From assembly GCA_032719365.1 (NCBI GenBank), contig CM064871.1, forward strand, positions 73,388,383 to 73,452,382: 64,000 bases of DNA, written 5' to 3'. The stretch is from Prinsepia uniflora. Taxonomy: Eukaryota; Streptophyta; Magnoliopsida; Rosales; Rosaceae. The number at the start of each line of letters is the position of its first letter. The stretch's first letter is position 1. Both the position numbers and the translations under genes were made by a program. Positions 1-12,130 of the stretch are shown here, in pieces. The notes under the pieces were generated by a model. It was not told the origin of the DNA, ran no database searches, and worked only from the letters and a program-made list of their open reading frames with translations.

Positions 1-422
1 AACCGTGCAATCACGTAAAACCATCATAACATAGTCAAGATCATAGATGTAAGAGTAAAACCATCAAAAACGTATATAAAAACAGTTATGCATGATCGAG
101 TTTAAGGAAAGGGTCCACTCACATACAGAGCCCTACTCGCGTCCCGAACGTCCAGCCCGTTCCTCAGCTTCCTCGGGAAATCCCGATCCTGTCAATCATC
201 GTCAAAATACGTCACTAATACATCTACGAACATTCACCTAAATTTCCTCAAAATTCCCCGAACCGAAGACCTAAAACCCGGGACCCTAAACATTCACCCT
301 CGCGGAACTAAACTCAAACGACGTCCGATTGACTCGAAACCAACTCCATTGAACTCACCACAACTCCTAGACCAAAAACCATGTTGACCGTTTTCCCAAC
401 TGCCGCCGCACGCGCCCCCACG
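1..422 (-). mobile_element. Outer LTR of the TGTAACRACCC family, distal part (cut by window start)
   Basis: Non-coding sequence similar in phrase order to the inner LTRs: a TCCACTCACA motif near 115, followed further on by ATGTTGACCG and a CACGCG-rich stretch. The inner element at 423-9976 interrupts it, and it resumes at 9977-9982. The rest lies left of the window. Orientation (minus) is inferred from the TGTAACAACCC end at 11552. Small ORFs here have no family resemblance. Confidence 0.7.
418..422. repeat. Target-site duplication CCACG, left copy
   Basis: CCACG immediately precedes the inner element and is repeated exactly at 9977-9981 immediately after it. A 5-bp duplication is the normal size for Ty3/gypsy integrases, so this confirms both element boundaries. 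Confidence 0.92.
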
Positions 423-3358
423 TGACACGACCCATCCCAATCCCCCTAGGATTACCATGGGATGTGCCATGCTCCCGTCTGACAAGAGGTGTCAGACAAG
501 GGATAACCTATTGCCACTGCCCAAACGGGCTTCCAGAGTGCGTAAGGATCGATGGAGGAGGTGTGCGATGCTCAAGTCTCTGCTGCAGTTGCATCCGGAA
601 TCAACCTGAAGGGCATTGAAAACAAAAGCTGTGAGTGGACGAAAATAAACAAGTCTGTTTAAAACATTTATAAGACATTTATGCCCCTCAGTAAAATCAT
701 ATGCATGCACCAAAAACCAATAATCCCATATTTATTTTGAAATAACCATTAGGGCCTTAGCCCGGAAACCAAAGCATAGTTTCAAATTCCAAAAGTCAAT
801 CCAAGAGTTATTTCGTCAATCCAAGAGTTATTTCGTCAATCCAGTAATATTCATTTATTATTTTTCCATCTCCAGCATCCCCGATGCCTAGCGTCCTAGA
901 CGCTTGACGTTCCAGACGTCATATCTCACGGTATTAAGCAACGCGTGCTGCCCGGGGTCTCACCGGGTCCATATCTCTGACATCCCCGATGTCTGACGTC
1001 CATGACGTCCAGCAATCCTGCTCCTGGATCACTATATGGTCTGGTAGCTCCGTACAATGAGCCCTCGCAGGCAATGCACCGTGACTTCTCCAGTGTCCCC
1101 GACACTTGGAGGAGACCAGGATATAAATATCCTCATATCGAGATGGTTTTATGGAACACATTTTATTATTCATTTCCAAAATATCACAAGGGCCCCGCCC
1201 CGAATTTCCATAAAACCGTCATAAGTCCAAATAGTTCAATCAAATCCGAAATAGTTTATTCAATTCCATTTTAGGGTTCCCGACCCGAAATCACATATAT
1301 AAGTCAACTGGGCCCTTGGCCCGATTTCATAAGTCAACTGGGCCCCTGGCCCGATTTCATAACTCAATTGGGCCCCTGGCCCGATTAACAAGTTAACTGG
1401 GCCCCTGGCCCGATTCAACAAATTAACTGGGCCCCTGGCCCGATTTTACTTTATCAAATCCGTAACCGTTTCATGAAATCATATCCATCCATATTTATGG
1501 AAATCAGTGCAAATCCGGAAAACCTCGATTCACGTGCAAACACGTAAATCGCCTCGAAATGCGTGAAAACATATAAATTTACTGATATCCAAAATAAATC
1601 ATATAATCCCAATTATAACAATCATGAAACAGTTATGCATGCATCGAATTTATAAAACCAATGTCCACTCACAGACCGTTTAACCGAGCGCCTCGATATG
1701 CGTGCCATAGGCCTTCCCGGGCCACACCACAATCACCGGGACTCCCAATCCTGTTCAAATCACATTAGAGGATCACTAACCTCATCAATAACATCCTATT
1801 CAAGTCCCGTAATTTTCCCGAATTTTTACGTATTTTTAAACTGGATTTAAAACCTTCGAACATCCCGAACAATATCGAAACGGGATCCGATCGACACGAA
1901 ACCAACGCTAAAATGTTCGTTACATTGCATAGGATAAAAGTCATGTTGACCTCACCTCGAGATTCGTGCCCACACGCCGTCACGCGCCGCCGTGAGTGGC
2001 TGCGCGTGAAAGCCACGCGCCTGCTACAGTGACTGCTACAGTGTTCCTTCTTCACCCGAATGACTGGTAAATGGGTCGAAAAGCCCGCGATAGGATCCGG
2101 TTTAATCTCACTCAATTCGACATCAATTCAATCCGTTCTTGATCCTACAACAATCATCAATTCACCAATTTCAGTTCTGTGTCAATGATCAACATCAACC
2201 ATCGATCAATCGTGTCAACAACCCGTGATCACCCAAAACGGGTCGATCACCAAAACTCCTCCAATCCTCAACCATTATCAAATTAACTTCACAGGAAGCT
2301 AATAAGGACTAATACGAACCAATTAGCATGATTAATTTAACTCGAAAATACCTCAATCGTCACAACTCAAGCTTGAGTTTTCCGGCCGTCCACCTCGTCC
2401 GTTCACGGCCCTAGGAGCCCCAAAGCTTGCCCCATTTGATCTGGTTCGACACGTTGAAGTTCCAGGAAGCTCAATCCACCATCAATTAGGCTTGGGCTGG
2501 CCTAAAAACCGAAGTTCGAATTTGAATTTCCCAGTAACCGGTTTCGGGTTTTTCAGAGAAATCCAACTCCAAACTCACTCAATCCTTCCATTCTCAATCA
2601 CAGGGGAACCCACTCGACTTACACACCATTCCTTTAATCCCAATCAGCCGTTAAAGGCATCCAAAAGTGTCCAATTTCCACTGTGTAATGTTCCCCTGCA
2701 CTGTCCCGAAAACAATAGAAAACCCAGTGCCCATATCGTGCAATCGATGCCAACTCAATCCCCATGTGCAATTCCACCTCAAACCGTCCCAATCCAGCCA
2801 TTTAATTGATAAACAATCAAGGGATCGATCGCACAAAGCATCCACTACACGGCCAGTTCAATGGAACAGTGTCCCGTGCGAAATTACATTTCTGCCCTTG
2901 TGCAGGAAATTACCAAAATGCCCCTCACACATCCTGACCCGTAACTCGGTCATACGGACTCCGATTGATGCGTGCCGCCTGTCATTGGATTCGTATCCAC
3001 GATACCTACGTAACGGTCCTTGGCCCTCGGCCATCGGACATCCCGGTCGAAAAGTCAACATTCACCCTTATATCGTCCAAATTACGAAAACGCCCCCGAA
3101 CTTCCGTACATCATAACTTTCACCACGAACATCGGAATCGAACGTGCCACCTGTCTATGAACTCGTGACGTCCCGAACTACGTCACGGTCATCGGTCAAA
3201 GTCCATTTGACCATCCGAATTAAAAGTCAACGTTTTACCCACGCCCAGGGGCAAAACGGTCATTTTGCACAATTCGTCCGAAATCACACAACTAATCCCA
3301 GATTAGCAAATCACCATTAAATATTATTAAATCCCGATATTCGGGACGGGTCGTTACA
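423..3358 (-). repeat. 3' LTR of the LARD-like element
   Basis: 2936 bp, TG...CA. By hand I count about 24 single-base differences from the other LTR over 2916 aligned bases, mostly C/T or G/A transitions, plus one 20-bp tandem duplication (two copies of a unit containing AAGAGTTATTTCG near 798-840, one copy in the other LTR). It contains a roughly 30-bp tandem array of GGGCCC units and many short inverted repeats. Confidence 0.93.
1301..1446. repeat. Tandem array of ~30-bp units with GGGCCCCTGGCCCGATT core
   Basis: Five units, each reading CAAYTGGGCCCYTGGCCCGATT with short A/T-rich spacers of varied length. The GGGCC...GGCCC core is partly self-complementary. The matching array in the other LTR is at 7919-8064 with the same unit count and single-base differences. 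It lies inside the LTR, so it may be a promoter or enhancer minisatellite. It is not CRISPR: the spacers are near-identical. Confidence 0.85.
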
Positions 3359-3372
3359 ACCTTCCCTCCTTA
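3359..3372 (-). other. Polypurine tract of the LARD-like element
   Basis: Read on the minus strand the sequence is AAGGAGGGAAGGT directly before the TGTAACGACCC start of the 3' LTR. This is the expected plus-strand priming site for reverse transcription and fixes the element's orientation. Confidence 0.88.
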
Positions 3373-6300
3373 AAGAATTTCGTCCTCGAAATTACCAATA
3401 ACCTTATTCCACAACCACCACGTGGAAAACATTTCGACCACACATCTGTGTACACTTGTACACCCACATACTGGGACAACACCAGCCTCGTTTGTACCCA
3501 GACATCCCATCACAGTCATACGTCACAATCAACAACACTCGACCACCTCGAGTGGACATAATCACCTGATTCGCGATAAAATCGCTTAACCATTTAGCTG
3601 ACTCCTTCAGCTAGACGGTTCCTTTCCATTGCCAATAAATCCTTACATTTGCTCCCATTGGGAGTCACCAACTCTCATTTGTTAGTCCATGCTGACACCA
3701 TCAGTCAAACTGTCACCACAAAGCTTTACCACCCTAGTAAAGCCCCATCCATCTGTCCGTCCGTGACAACACCACGTACTACGCCACCCTCGATGTAGCG
3801 TAAGATCAACCACATGATCTCAATTCGCAGGGCAAGCCCAATCCTGCGACACAAAATAATCTCAATGTCCATAATCGCCGACTCCCTCAGCGAACCAAAA
3901 CGCTGGGAAATATCACGGTGTGAAACATCTCACAAGGTTACTCGTGGTTACTCTGACCACCAATTCACTCATCCTGAGTGTACGAATACCGTCAACTTAC
4001 TCCATCAAGTGGTGTAACTGGAACACATTGAATACCAGCCCAGCAGTGAACACACATCTCAATACTAGGGTTCCACAAGCCATCCATGGCTAAGAGCACC
4101 TGCTCATAAAATCACTGAACCCGACAAGATCAAACTGCACAGCGCACGGTATCCAATGTCCAGTCCACAATACGGCCAAACAAAAGATATCAGAACCAAG
4201 CCGATTACCAACACATTTAGTTATACACCACTGGTACATCCCATGTACCGCCATTAGGCACCACTCAGCCTAACCAGTCTCAATCCTCGCACAACGTACC
4301 CTGAATGCACATCAATCCATCAATCCGCCTACAACCACCTAGGTCGTAGCCAAACACGTTCCAATAATGGAGTACACTTGCCCAAACCATCATGAGACAA
4401 AACGAACTCCACCCGTCATCTAGTTCCAATTCCGAATCCGAATCCGAAATTTCGTAAGAAATCCCGAATCCGAACCCAAACATCATATTTTATTCCATTT
4501 CCAAATCCAAATCCGAAATCATTATTCCGTAAGCTAGCATTGGAACAATCATTCCGCACCCAAATCCGGTAATCCATTTTCGAGCTTCGCAATCGAATCC
4601 TGAATCGTCACTCAGAAATTCGATTCCAAAACCCAAAATCTCGTTTACGTCCACCAAGACGTAACAAAACCGAACCTATCGGTTGCCTGTCCGAAACACT
4701 CGATTGACTTCATAGGGAAGCCAATCCCAATATCCATACGTCAAAGGTTGACAAAATCTGACCACATCGGAAACCTACTCAACCGAGTAACAAACCATAT
4801 GGACTCCACTCCGAAAAGAAGTTCAGTCCCGTCATTTACGACTCACATATCAAGGTAAGAGTGATAAACTCACGTCCAATCTGGATCATCACGATCGCGA
4901 TCCAGATCCATCACTATGTCACCCGACAAGTAACATCACGATCCTAGATCGTCACATCGACCAAAGTCGACAACATCTCAAATCAGATCCACCTAGGACC
5001 CACACATGCTCACATAGCTAACAATCCATCTGGAAGCTGATCGTAGGGTCTTACACCCTCAATTGAATCCTTCGCCAAATTTCCCTTGGTGGAAAGATGA
5101 CCACGCATATCACCACCAAATCCAAAATCATACAAAACTTCTTGTGTCCAATGAACCCAAGCCAAACATGGGTCCACCTACCAATACACGCTCAACGTAC
5201 TGGTAGCAACAATCATCATCTGCCACGGCAGGAAATATGAAGTCAGCTCTGATGACTTCGGAACACCAATCACCGATGCGGAAACGAGCACTCCTCTCGT
5301 CTCCCAATCACAACTCTCCCCGAAACGGGAGTTCCAATCATGTTGGGAACAGACATGCTCCCAATGAGATGTCAAGTCCAACCACTGGACTGCCCACGTC
5401 CATACCTCACTTGGACCACCACGTGTCCAAAATCAATTCATTACTCGGACCTCACGTCCGTCAATAATCATGTACGCACACCCCGATTCCGAACGAGATA
5501 TCTACAATTTTGCCTGAATGTGCATACCATACTGCCTTCGTTTCACATCACAGCCTAAACAGGTTCAATCCTCATGTTCCAAGTGATTCACAATCACACA
5601 ATCATGACGTCAATACCACGAATGGTTTTCCCCGACTTTTCCAATTTTAATAATTTCCTTGTACTTCCTGGGGATATAAGAAGTATACCATCATACCAAT
5701 CTCGGAGTTGACAACAACTCCCCAAATCCACTGATTCTCATGACGTAGGGAACATCGTCCCTAGATTCCCCAAGTTTCAATCATACCTTTTGATCCATTC
5801 ATCACTTGTCATCATATATCTGTTAGGACTTATCCCAACACGACACAACCTCCACTGGAACCCATCCAGTCCAAGACTCAATCACCTCTGAGTCGCAGAT
5901 ACCAATCACATGTCCATCATGACAGAGTCACACCCCAACTGGTGGCTCATCGTCCTCACAATTACTGTCACCAGCACCAGCATACCATCATCAACACTAG
6001 TATCAGCACACAGGCATCCATACTAGTATTGGCATAAAGGCATCACCATACCAACATCCATACATAGCACACGAACATCCACACTAGCACACGAACACCC
6101 ATGCTAGCACACTGTGTGCTAAGTTGTTACCCTGGATCTCCGTTCATTACGAACGACGATCCCGTAACAGCACTCGTACCCCACGACTATGGGTACCTCC
6201 AATTTTCGCCATCGGCACATCAGGATAATGGACGTTCCCTGAACATCCCCTGATCCCCAAGTGTCAAAACCACACTAAATACCCTCGATAGCCAGTCATC

Positions 6301-7040
6301 TCGACACAACTGTCGACCAACAGTCATCGTTGTCAAGATCCGTATCCACACATCACACTAGTATTCGATCCGACACGGGATTCCATATTTTATCTCACAA
6401 TCGTATCCATAGATCGAAACCCATAAGACTCACTGGAGTCATCCACATGGTCATCCACGACCTCAGCCGCTCGTCGCAGCACAAGTTCTCATTTAAAGTT
6501 CACTTTTCTAGTCCAACGTATAAATTAGGGTTCCAAGATCACACCCTAGGGTTCCACCGAACCCAACTGCCTTCTGCAGTAAAATCCACAACCTGACCGA
6601 CTCCGCAGTCCTGACATCGTATAGACGTCCAATCCAATCCAATTGTCAACTCAACGTGGGTTCCATCGTGGGTTCCACCACGAAGGTCATCGGCTAACTC
6701 CGATGCACCAACACCCCGTACACTAGCCAACACTACCAGGGTCCAAAACATAGACCAATATTCAACTGAGTTTCGTATTTCCATAACATTATTCCAATGG
6801 GGTTCCCTGAACCTAGCTGTGCCCAGTGGCACAACAATCCATCATCACGTGACCGAACCGACGGTCCCACATTACCAGTTAATCGAATACAACCCCACTT
6901 GGGTTGAATCGCAACAATGCACGGCGTATCGGGCCAAACACACCCAATTCACCATACAAACCCAAAACTATCTATCAGGTTGACAACGGAACAGCAGCCC
7001 AAAGAGACATCACACCCTCGTCCTTCGCGCACGAAAGAGC
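3373..7040 (-). other. Non-coding interior of the LARD-like element, dense in short hairpins
   Basis: No credible coding sequence: the longest frame is under 100 codons and resembles nothing known. What stands out is perfect inverted repeats every few tens of bases. Examples (arms): 3536-3542/3548-3554, 3595-3601/3607-3613, 3723-3729/3737-3743, 3825-3831/3843-3849, 4233-4239/4243-4249, 4254-4259/4268-4273, 4645-4651/4658-4664, 4668-4673/4679-4684, 4880-4887/4899-4906, 4938-4943/4947-4952, 5239-5245/5253-5259, 5375-5380/5386-5391, 5583-5588/5592-5597, 5704-5710/5715-5721, 5746-5751/5758-5763, 5854-5859/5865-5870, 6301-6306/6311-6316, 6666-6671/6678-6683, 6688-6693/6700-6705, 6818-6823/6828-6833. 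Longer multi-helix hairpins lie at 6126-6168 and 6219-6254. Loops are A/C-rich on the plus strand, hence G/U-rich in a sense transcript. Confidence 0.75.
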
Positions 7041-7058
7041 AAACCTGCTCTGATACCA
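7041..7058 (-). other. Primer-binding site, tRNA-iMet type
   Basis: The minus strand reads TGGTATCAGAGCAGGTTT, two bases inside the end of the 5' LTR (7061). TGGTATCAGAGC is the standard initiator-Met primer site of many plant LTR elements. Confidence 0.93.
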
Positions 7059-7060
7059 CT

Positions 7061-9976
7061 TGACACGACCCATCCCAATCCCCCTAGGATTACCATGGGA
7101 TGTGCCATGCTCCCGTTTGACAAGAGGTGTCAGACAAGGGATAACCTATTGCCACTGCCCAAACGGGCTTCCAGAGTGCGTAAGGATCGATGGAGGAGGT
7201 GTACGATGCTCAAGTCTCTGCTGCAGTTGCATCCGGAATCAACCTGAAGGGCATTGAAAACAAAAGCTGTGAGTGGACGAAAATAAACAAGTCTGTTTAA
7301 AACATTTATAAGACATTTATGCCCCTCAGTAAAATCATATGCATGCACCAAAAACCAATAATCCCATATTTATTTTGAAATAACCATTAGGGCCTTAGCC
7401 CGGAAACCAAAGCATAGTTTCAAATTCCAAAAGTCAATCCAAGAGTTATTTCGTCAATCCAGTAATATTCATTTATTATTTTTCCATCTCCAGCATCCCC
7501 GATGCCTAGCGTCCTAGACGCTTGACGTTCCAGACGTCATATCTCACGGTATTAAGCAACGCGTGCTGCCCGGGGTCTCACCGGGTCCATATCTCTGACA
7601 TCCCCGATGTCTGACGTCCATGACGTCCAGCAATCCTGCTCCTGGATCACTATACGGTCCGGTAGCTCCGTACAATGAGCCCTCGCAGGCAATGCGCCGT
7701 GACTTCTCCAGTGTCCCCGACACTTGGAGGAGACCAGGATATAAATATCCTCATATCGAGATGGTTTTATGGAACACATTTTATTATTCATTTCCAAAAT
7801 ATCACAAGGGCTCTGCCCCGAATTTCCATAAAACCGTCATAAGTCCAAATAGTTGAATCAAATCCGAAATAGTTTATTCAATTCCATTTTAGGGTTCCCG
7901 ACCCGAAATCACATATATAAGTCAACTGGGCCCTTGGCCCGATTTCATAAGTCAACTGGGCCCCTGGCCCGATTTCATAACTCAATTGGGCCCTTGGCCC
8001 GATTAACAAGTTAACTGGGCCCCTGGCCCGATTCAACAAATTAACTGGGCCCCTGGCCCGATTTTACTTTATCAAATCCGTAACCGTTTCATGAAATCAT
8101 ATCCATCCATATTTATGGAAATCAGTGCAAATCCAGAAAACCTCGATTCACGTGCTAACACGTAAATCGCCTCGAAATGCGTGAAAACATATAAATTTAC
8201 TGATATCCAAAATAAATCATATAATCCCAATTATAACAATCATGAAACAGTTATGCATGCATCGAATTTATAAAACCAATGTCCACTCACAGACCGTTTA
8301 ACCGAGCGCCTCGATATGCGTGCCATAGGCCTTCCCGGGCCACACCACAATCACCGGGACTCCCAATCCTGTTCAAATCACATTAGAGGATCACTAACCT
8401 CATCAATAACATCCTATTCAAGTCCCGTAATTTTCCCGAATTTTCACGTATTTTTAAACTGGATTTAAAACCTTCGAACATCCCGAACAATATCGAAACG
8501 GGATCCGATCGACACGAAACCAACGCTAAAATGTTCGTTACATTGCATAGGATAAAAGTCATGTTGACCTCACCTCGAGATTCGTGTCCATGCGCCGTCA
8601 CGCGCCGCCGTGAGTGGCTGCGCGTGAAAGCCACGCGCCTGCTACAGTGACTGCTACAGTGTTCCTTCTTCACCCGAATGACTGGTAAACGGGTCGAAAA
8701 GCCCGCGATAGGATCCGGTTTAATCTCACTCAATTCGACATCAATTCAATCCGTTCTTGATCCTACAACAATCATCAATTCACCAATTTCAGTTCTGTGT
8801 CAATGATCAACATCAACCATCGATCAATCGTGTCAACAACCCGTGATCACCCAAAACGGGTCGATCACCAAAACTCCTCCAATCCTCAACCATTATCAAA
8901 TTAACTTCACAGGAAGCTAATAAGGACTAATACGAACCAATTAGCATGATTAATTTAACTCGAAAATACCTCAATCGTCACAACTCAAGCTTGAGTTTTC
9001 CAGCCGTCCACCTCGTCCGTTCACGGCCCTAGGAGCCCCAAAGCTTGCCCCATTTGATCTGGTTCGACACGTTGAAGTTCCAGGAAGCTCAATCCACCAT
9101 CAATTAGGCTTGGGCTGGCCTAAAAACCGAAGTTCGAATTTGAATTTCCCAGTAACCGGTTTCGGGTTTTTCAGAGAAATCCAACTCCAAACTCACTCAA
9201 TCCTTCCATTCTCAATCACAGGGGAACCCACTCGACTTACACACCATTCCTTTAATCCCAATCAGCCGTTAAAGGCATCCAAAAGTGTCCAATTTCCACT
9301 GTGTAATGTTCCCCTGCACTGTCCCGAAAACAATAGAAAACCCAGTGCCCATATCGTGCAATCGATGCCAACTCAATCCCCATGTGCAATTCCACCTCAA
9401 ACCGTCCCAATCCAGCCATTTAATTGATAAACAATCAAGGGATCGATCGCACAAAGCATCCACTACACGGCCAGTTCAATGGAACAGTGTCCCGTGTGAA
9501 ATTACATTTCTGCCCTTGTGCAGGAAATTACCAAAATGCCCTTCACGCATCCTGACCCGTAACTCGGTCATACGGACTCCGATTGATACGTGCCGCCTGT
9601 CATTGGATTCGTATCCACGATACCTACGTAACGGTCCTTGGTCCTCGGCCATCGGACATCCCGGTCGAAAATTCAACATTCACCCTTATATCGTCCAAAT
9701 TACGAAAACGCCCCCGAACTTCCGTACATCATAACTTTCACCACGAACATCGGAATCGAACGTGCCACCTGTCTATGAACTCGTGACGTCCCGAACTACG
9801 TCACGGTCATCGGTCAAAGTCCATTTGACCATCCGAATTAAAAGTCAACGTTTTACCCACGCCTAGGGGCAAAACGGTCATTTTGCACAATTCGTCCGAA
9901 ATCACACAACTAATCCCAGATTAGCAAATCACCATTAAATATTATTAAATCCCGATATTCGGGACGGGTCGTTACA
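7061..9976 (-). repeat. 5' LTR of the LARD-like element
   Basis: 2916 bp, over 99% identical by eye to 423-3358, TG...CA ends, bounded by the primer site on one side and the CCACG duplication on the other. It has a single copy of the 20-bp unit duplicated in the other LTR. Confidence 0.93.
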
Positions 9977-9981
9977 CCACG
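9977..9981. repeat. Target-site duplication CCACG, right copy
   Basis: Exact match to 418-422, directly after the LTR terminus GTTACA. Confidence 0.92.
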
Positions 9982-11552
9982 CGCCGCCCAAAGTGGCTGC
10001 GCGTGGCCCTCACGCGCCAGCTACAGTAGCATCATCAACCTCGACCTCACTGTGCTGAACCGACCGCCGTGAATTGAATCGGCGAGGAGCATTCTCCACC
10101 GTCCGGTCACCATTTCCTTCCCTTCTTCCATCCACGGCTTCGTCCAGACACCAAGAATCCATTCCCCTACTCCTCTAACCTCGACACAGTCCCACCATCG
10201 TCGATTCCAGCTCGAACCAGACAGCCCTCAAACCCCTGTTTCACGATCCATCTGCTCCGGTCACCTCCCGTCACGGTGGCGACACCAGACAATCCCTAGG
10301 GCCTTACTGAACCTAGACCAACCCTCCTATACCGTCGACTCAGCCCCAAACTCGACGACTTTGGGTTTGAAGTTCACGGCCGAAACAGAGTAACAGAGTA
10401 CTCCACTTCGACTGAGCTCCGCCGTGTATGCCCCGTCACGACGACCACCACAAACCACTCCTAGGACCTCCCTAAACATCACGCTGACCTTCAATCCTCT
10501 CGGTTCTAAACTCAGACTCACGACTTTCCAAATGAAGTTTACGGGAAAAACAGAGCAAGAAAACTTACCCTTCGATTGCAGCTCCGCCGTGCGCACCGCC
10601 GCGTGCCACGGTGTTCGTTGGCCTACCTGCAACCTCCTGAACGTCCCACGGTCGTGGTTTGAGCCACCTCACGGCGTAGCCACCACCAAACGCTCACGGT
10701 CTCCCTGTTTCCCCAAAAACTTTGCCGCACCACCGCCGTGCCGTCGTGCACGATTCCACCACCAATTCACGACCACCAGCTTCCTTTCAGTCTCCCGTTC
10801 CTCCCTCACTCACTAGGACTCGTCAATTACCACGATCAATCCTCAACTTCTCCTCACAAGCTCTCTCTGTTTCTCTGTGTTTGTCGAAGAACAACCACGG
10901 GTTTGCACGAGTGCACCCCAATTATTTGGGCTATGAACACACATGATTCTCCCAGAATCCTCTAGCCCCTTGCCACATGTCACCATCCACTCAACCCTTA
11001 TCCCATCTGGTTAAATCCCAGCCGTCCAGTTTGCTTTCTCTCTCTGCACAAATCCCTGGATGCCAAAAAGACCAAAATACCCTCATGTTTAACACATTTT
11101 TACGGTTTTGTCAAAACTTCCTAGACCCGTAACTCTCGCCTCGTAAGTCCGATGAATACGTGCCGCTTGTCATCGAACTCAGGACGACGAAAGCTATCTA
11201 ACCATGCTAGGTCAACCTACCAAAACCCATTCGTACAAAAAGTCAACTATTCCCCCTAATTTACCCAAATTACGGTTAAGCCCTCAACCTTCCAAACATC
11301 ACAACTTCCTCCTCGGATGTCGGAATCGAACGTACCTCATGTCTACGGGTTCGTGACGTCCTCAACTACGTCCTGGTCACTGGCCAATACCCAATTGACC
11401 ACCCGAATAAAAGTCAACATTTTTGCCCGGACCAGGGGCAAAATCGTCATTCTAGGCTCCCGGACCTTTCGGGACCACCTAACCACTGATTATCCTCACT
11501 AATCACACCTTAATCACTCTACTAATCCCGGCTCTCGGGACGGGTTGTTACA
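9982..11552 (-). mobile_element. Outer LTR of the TGTAACRACCC family, proximal part
   Basis: Continuation of 1-422 after the nested insertion. It ends at 11552 with GGGACGGGTTGTTACA, so on the minus strand it begins TGTAACAACCCGTCCCG, like the inner LTR. The phrases CGTGACGTCC...CTACGTC and the anti-sense of GGACGAAT-type motifs appear in the same order as in the inner LTR, but the two are clearly diverged. No polypurine tract lies beyond 11552, so this is either a solo LTR or a 5' LTR. ORFs up to 130 codons here look random. Confidence 0.75.
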
Positions 11553-12130
11553 CAAACTGGTCGGCCTGACTAAAAACCAAGTTGACATGCCTTAAAACAA
11601 GTTCATAAATACCAAGCTCAAAGCTAACTAGCCACGTCTGATCAGCCAGTCCACAGGAACCCCAGACTAGGCTGGCAAGGCCCTCACAACCCAGGAAGAT
11701 CGCATCGGATCGCACGACACGCATATCGGTCTTACAAACCAACTAGAGACCGACTCTACCAGATTTAGTCAACCGGACCCACTAACAAGTCATAAATACT
11801 GTCCAGAACCACCACATGACACCTAACAGCTCCTAGGGACAACAAAATTTATCCCACATTGACAAACACCAACAAACACATTCAATGCTACTATAAATAT
11901 AAGGGCATCCCCTTCCAAAAAGTTAATGACAATCTTACCCTCACACTGCCTAAGTTGCTACAGTACCCCCTCCCACTTAAACTGACTTAAGTATCAGAGA
12001 CTGTTAGGCCGGCACCACACCGATGTCTCTTTGCTCTTACCCTCTTCATGTGTAGTTCTTACAACCCCGAGAGAAGCAGCAGAGAAACTCAACGAGTCGA
12101 GTCTAAATTGATCCATTTCTTACATCAACA
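11553..12130 (+). mobile_element. LTR fragment resembling Tat-lineage Ty3/gypsy LTRs
   Basis: It contains a TATA-like CTATAAATAT (11891-11900) followed by GGGCATCCCC. About 100 bases further on comes ACTGACTTAAGTATC...GGCCGGCACCACACCG, a phrase typical of the R/U5 part of Tat-type and related small LTR elements. The end ACATCAACA (12122-12130) is a typical LTR terminus. No primer site follows, and the start is obscured by the neighbouring LTR, so it is a solo or truncated copy. The assignment is from remembered motif similarity. Confidence 0.5.

Larger units (their letters stand above)
423..9976 (-). mobile_element. Complete non-autonomous LTR retrotransposon (LARD-like, Ty3/gypsy-derived), minus strand
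   Basis: Two near-identical terminal repeats (423-3358 and 7061-9976), both TG...CA, flank a 3.7 kb interior. A CCACG duplication lies on both sides. In minus orientation the right copy is the 5' LTR. It is followed two bases on by the iMet primer site TGGTATCAGAGCAGGTTT (7041-7058), and a purine-rich tract lies just before the left copy. The interior has no ORF above about 100 codons and no gag, protease, RT or integrase motif that I can see, so the element must be mobilised by a partner. The sequence ATTTCGTCCTCGAAAT beside the polypurine tract is the reverse complement of a motif common at the 3' end of Tekay/Del-like gypsy elements, which suggests the source lineage. Confidence 0.93.

Noticed and set aside
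1301..1446. Regularly spaced repeats resembling a CRISPR array
   Set aside because: Plant nuclear DNA, and the spacers are nearly identical A/T-rich words inside an LTR. It is a minisatellite.
2492..3116. ORFs of 105 and 149 codons, repeated at 9110-9734
   Set aside because: They recur only because the LTR is duplicated. Plus-strand frames oppose the element's orientation, and the sequences are compositionally odd with no domain.
10327..10965. Overlapping ORFs of 74-130 codons on both strands
   Set aside because: Inside the outer LTR, no family resemblance, and frames open on both strands through composition.
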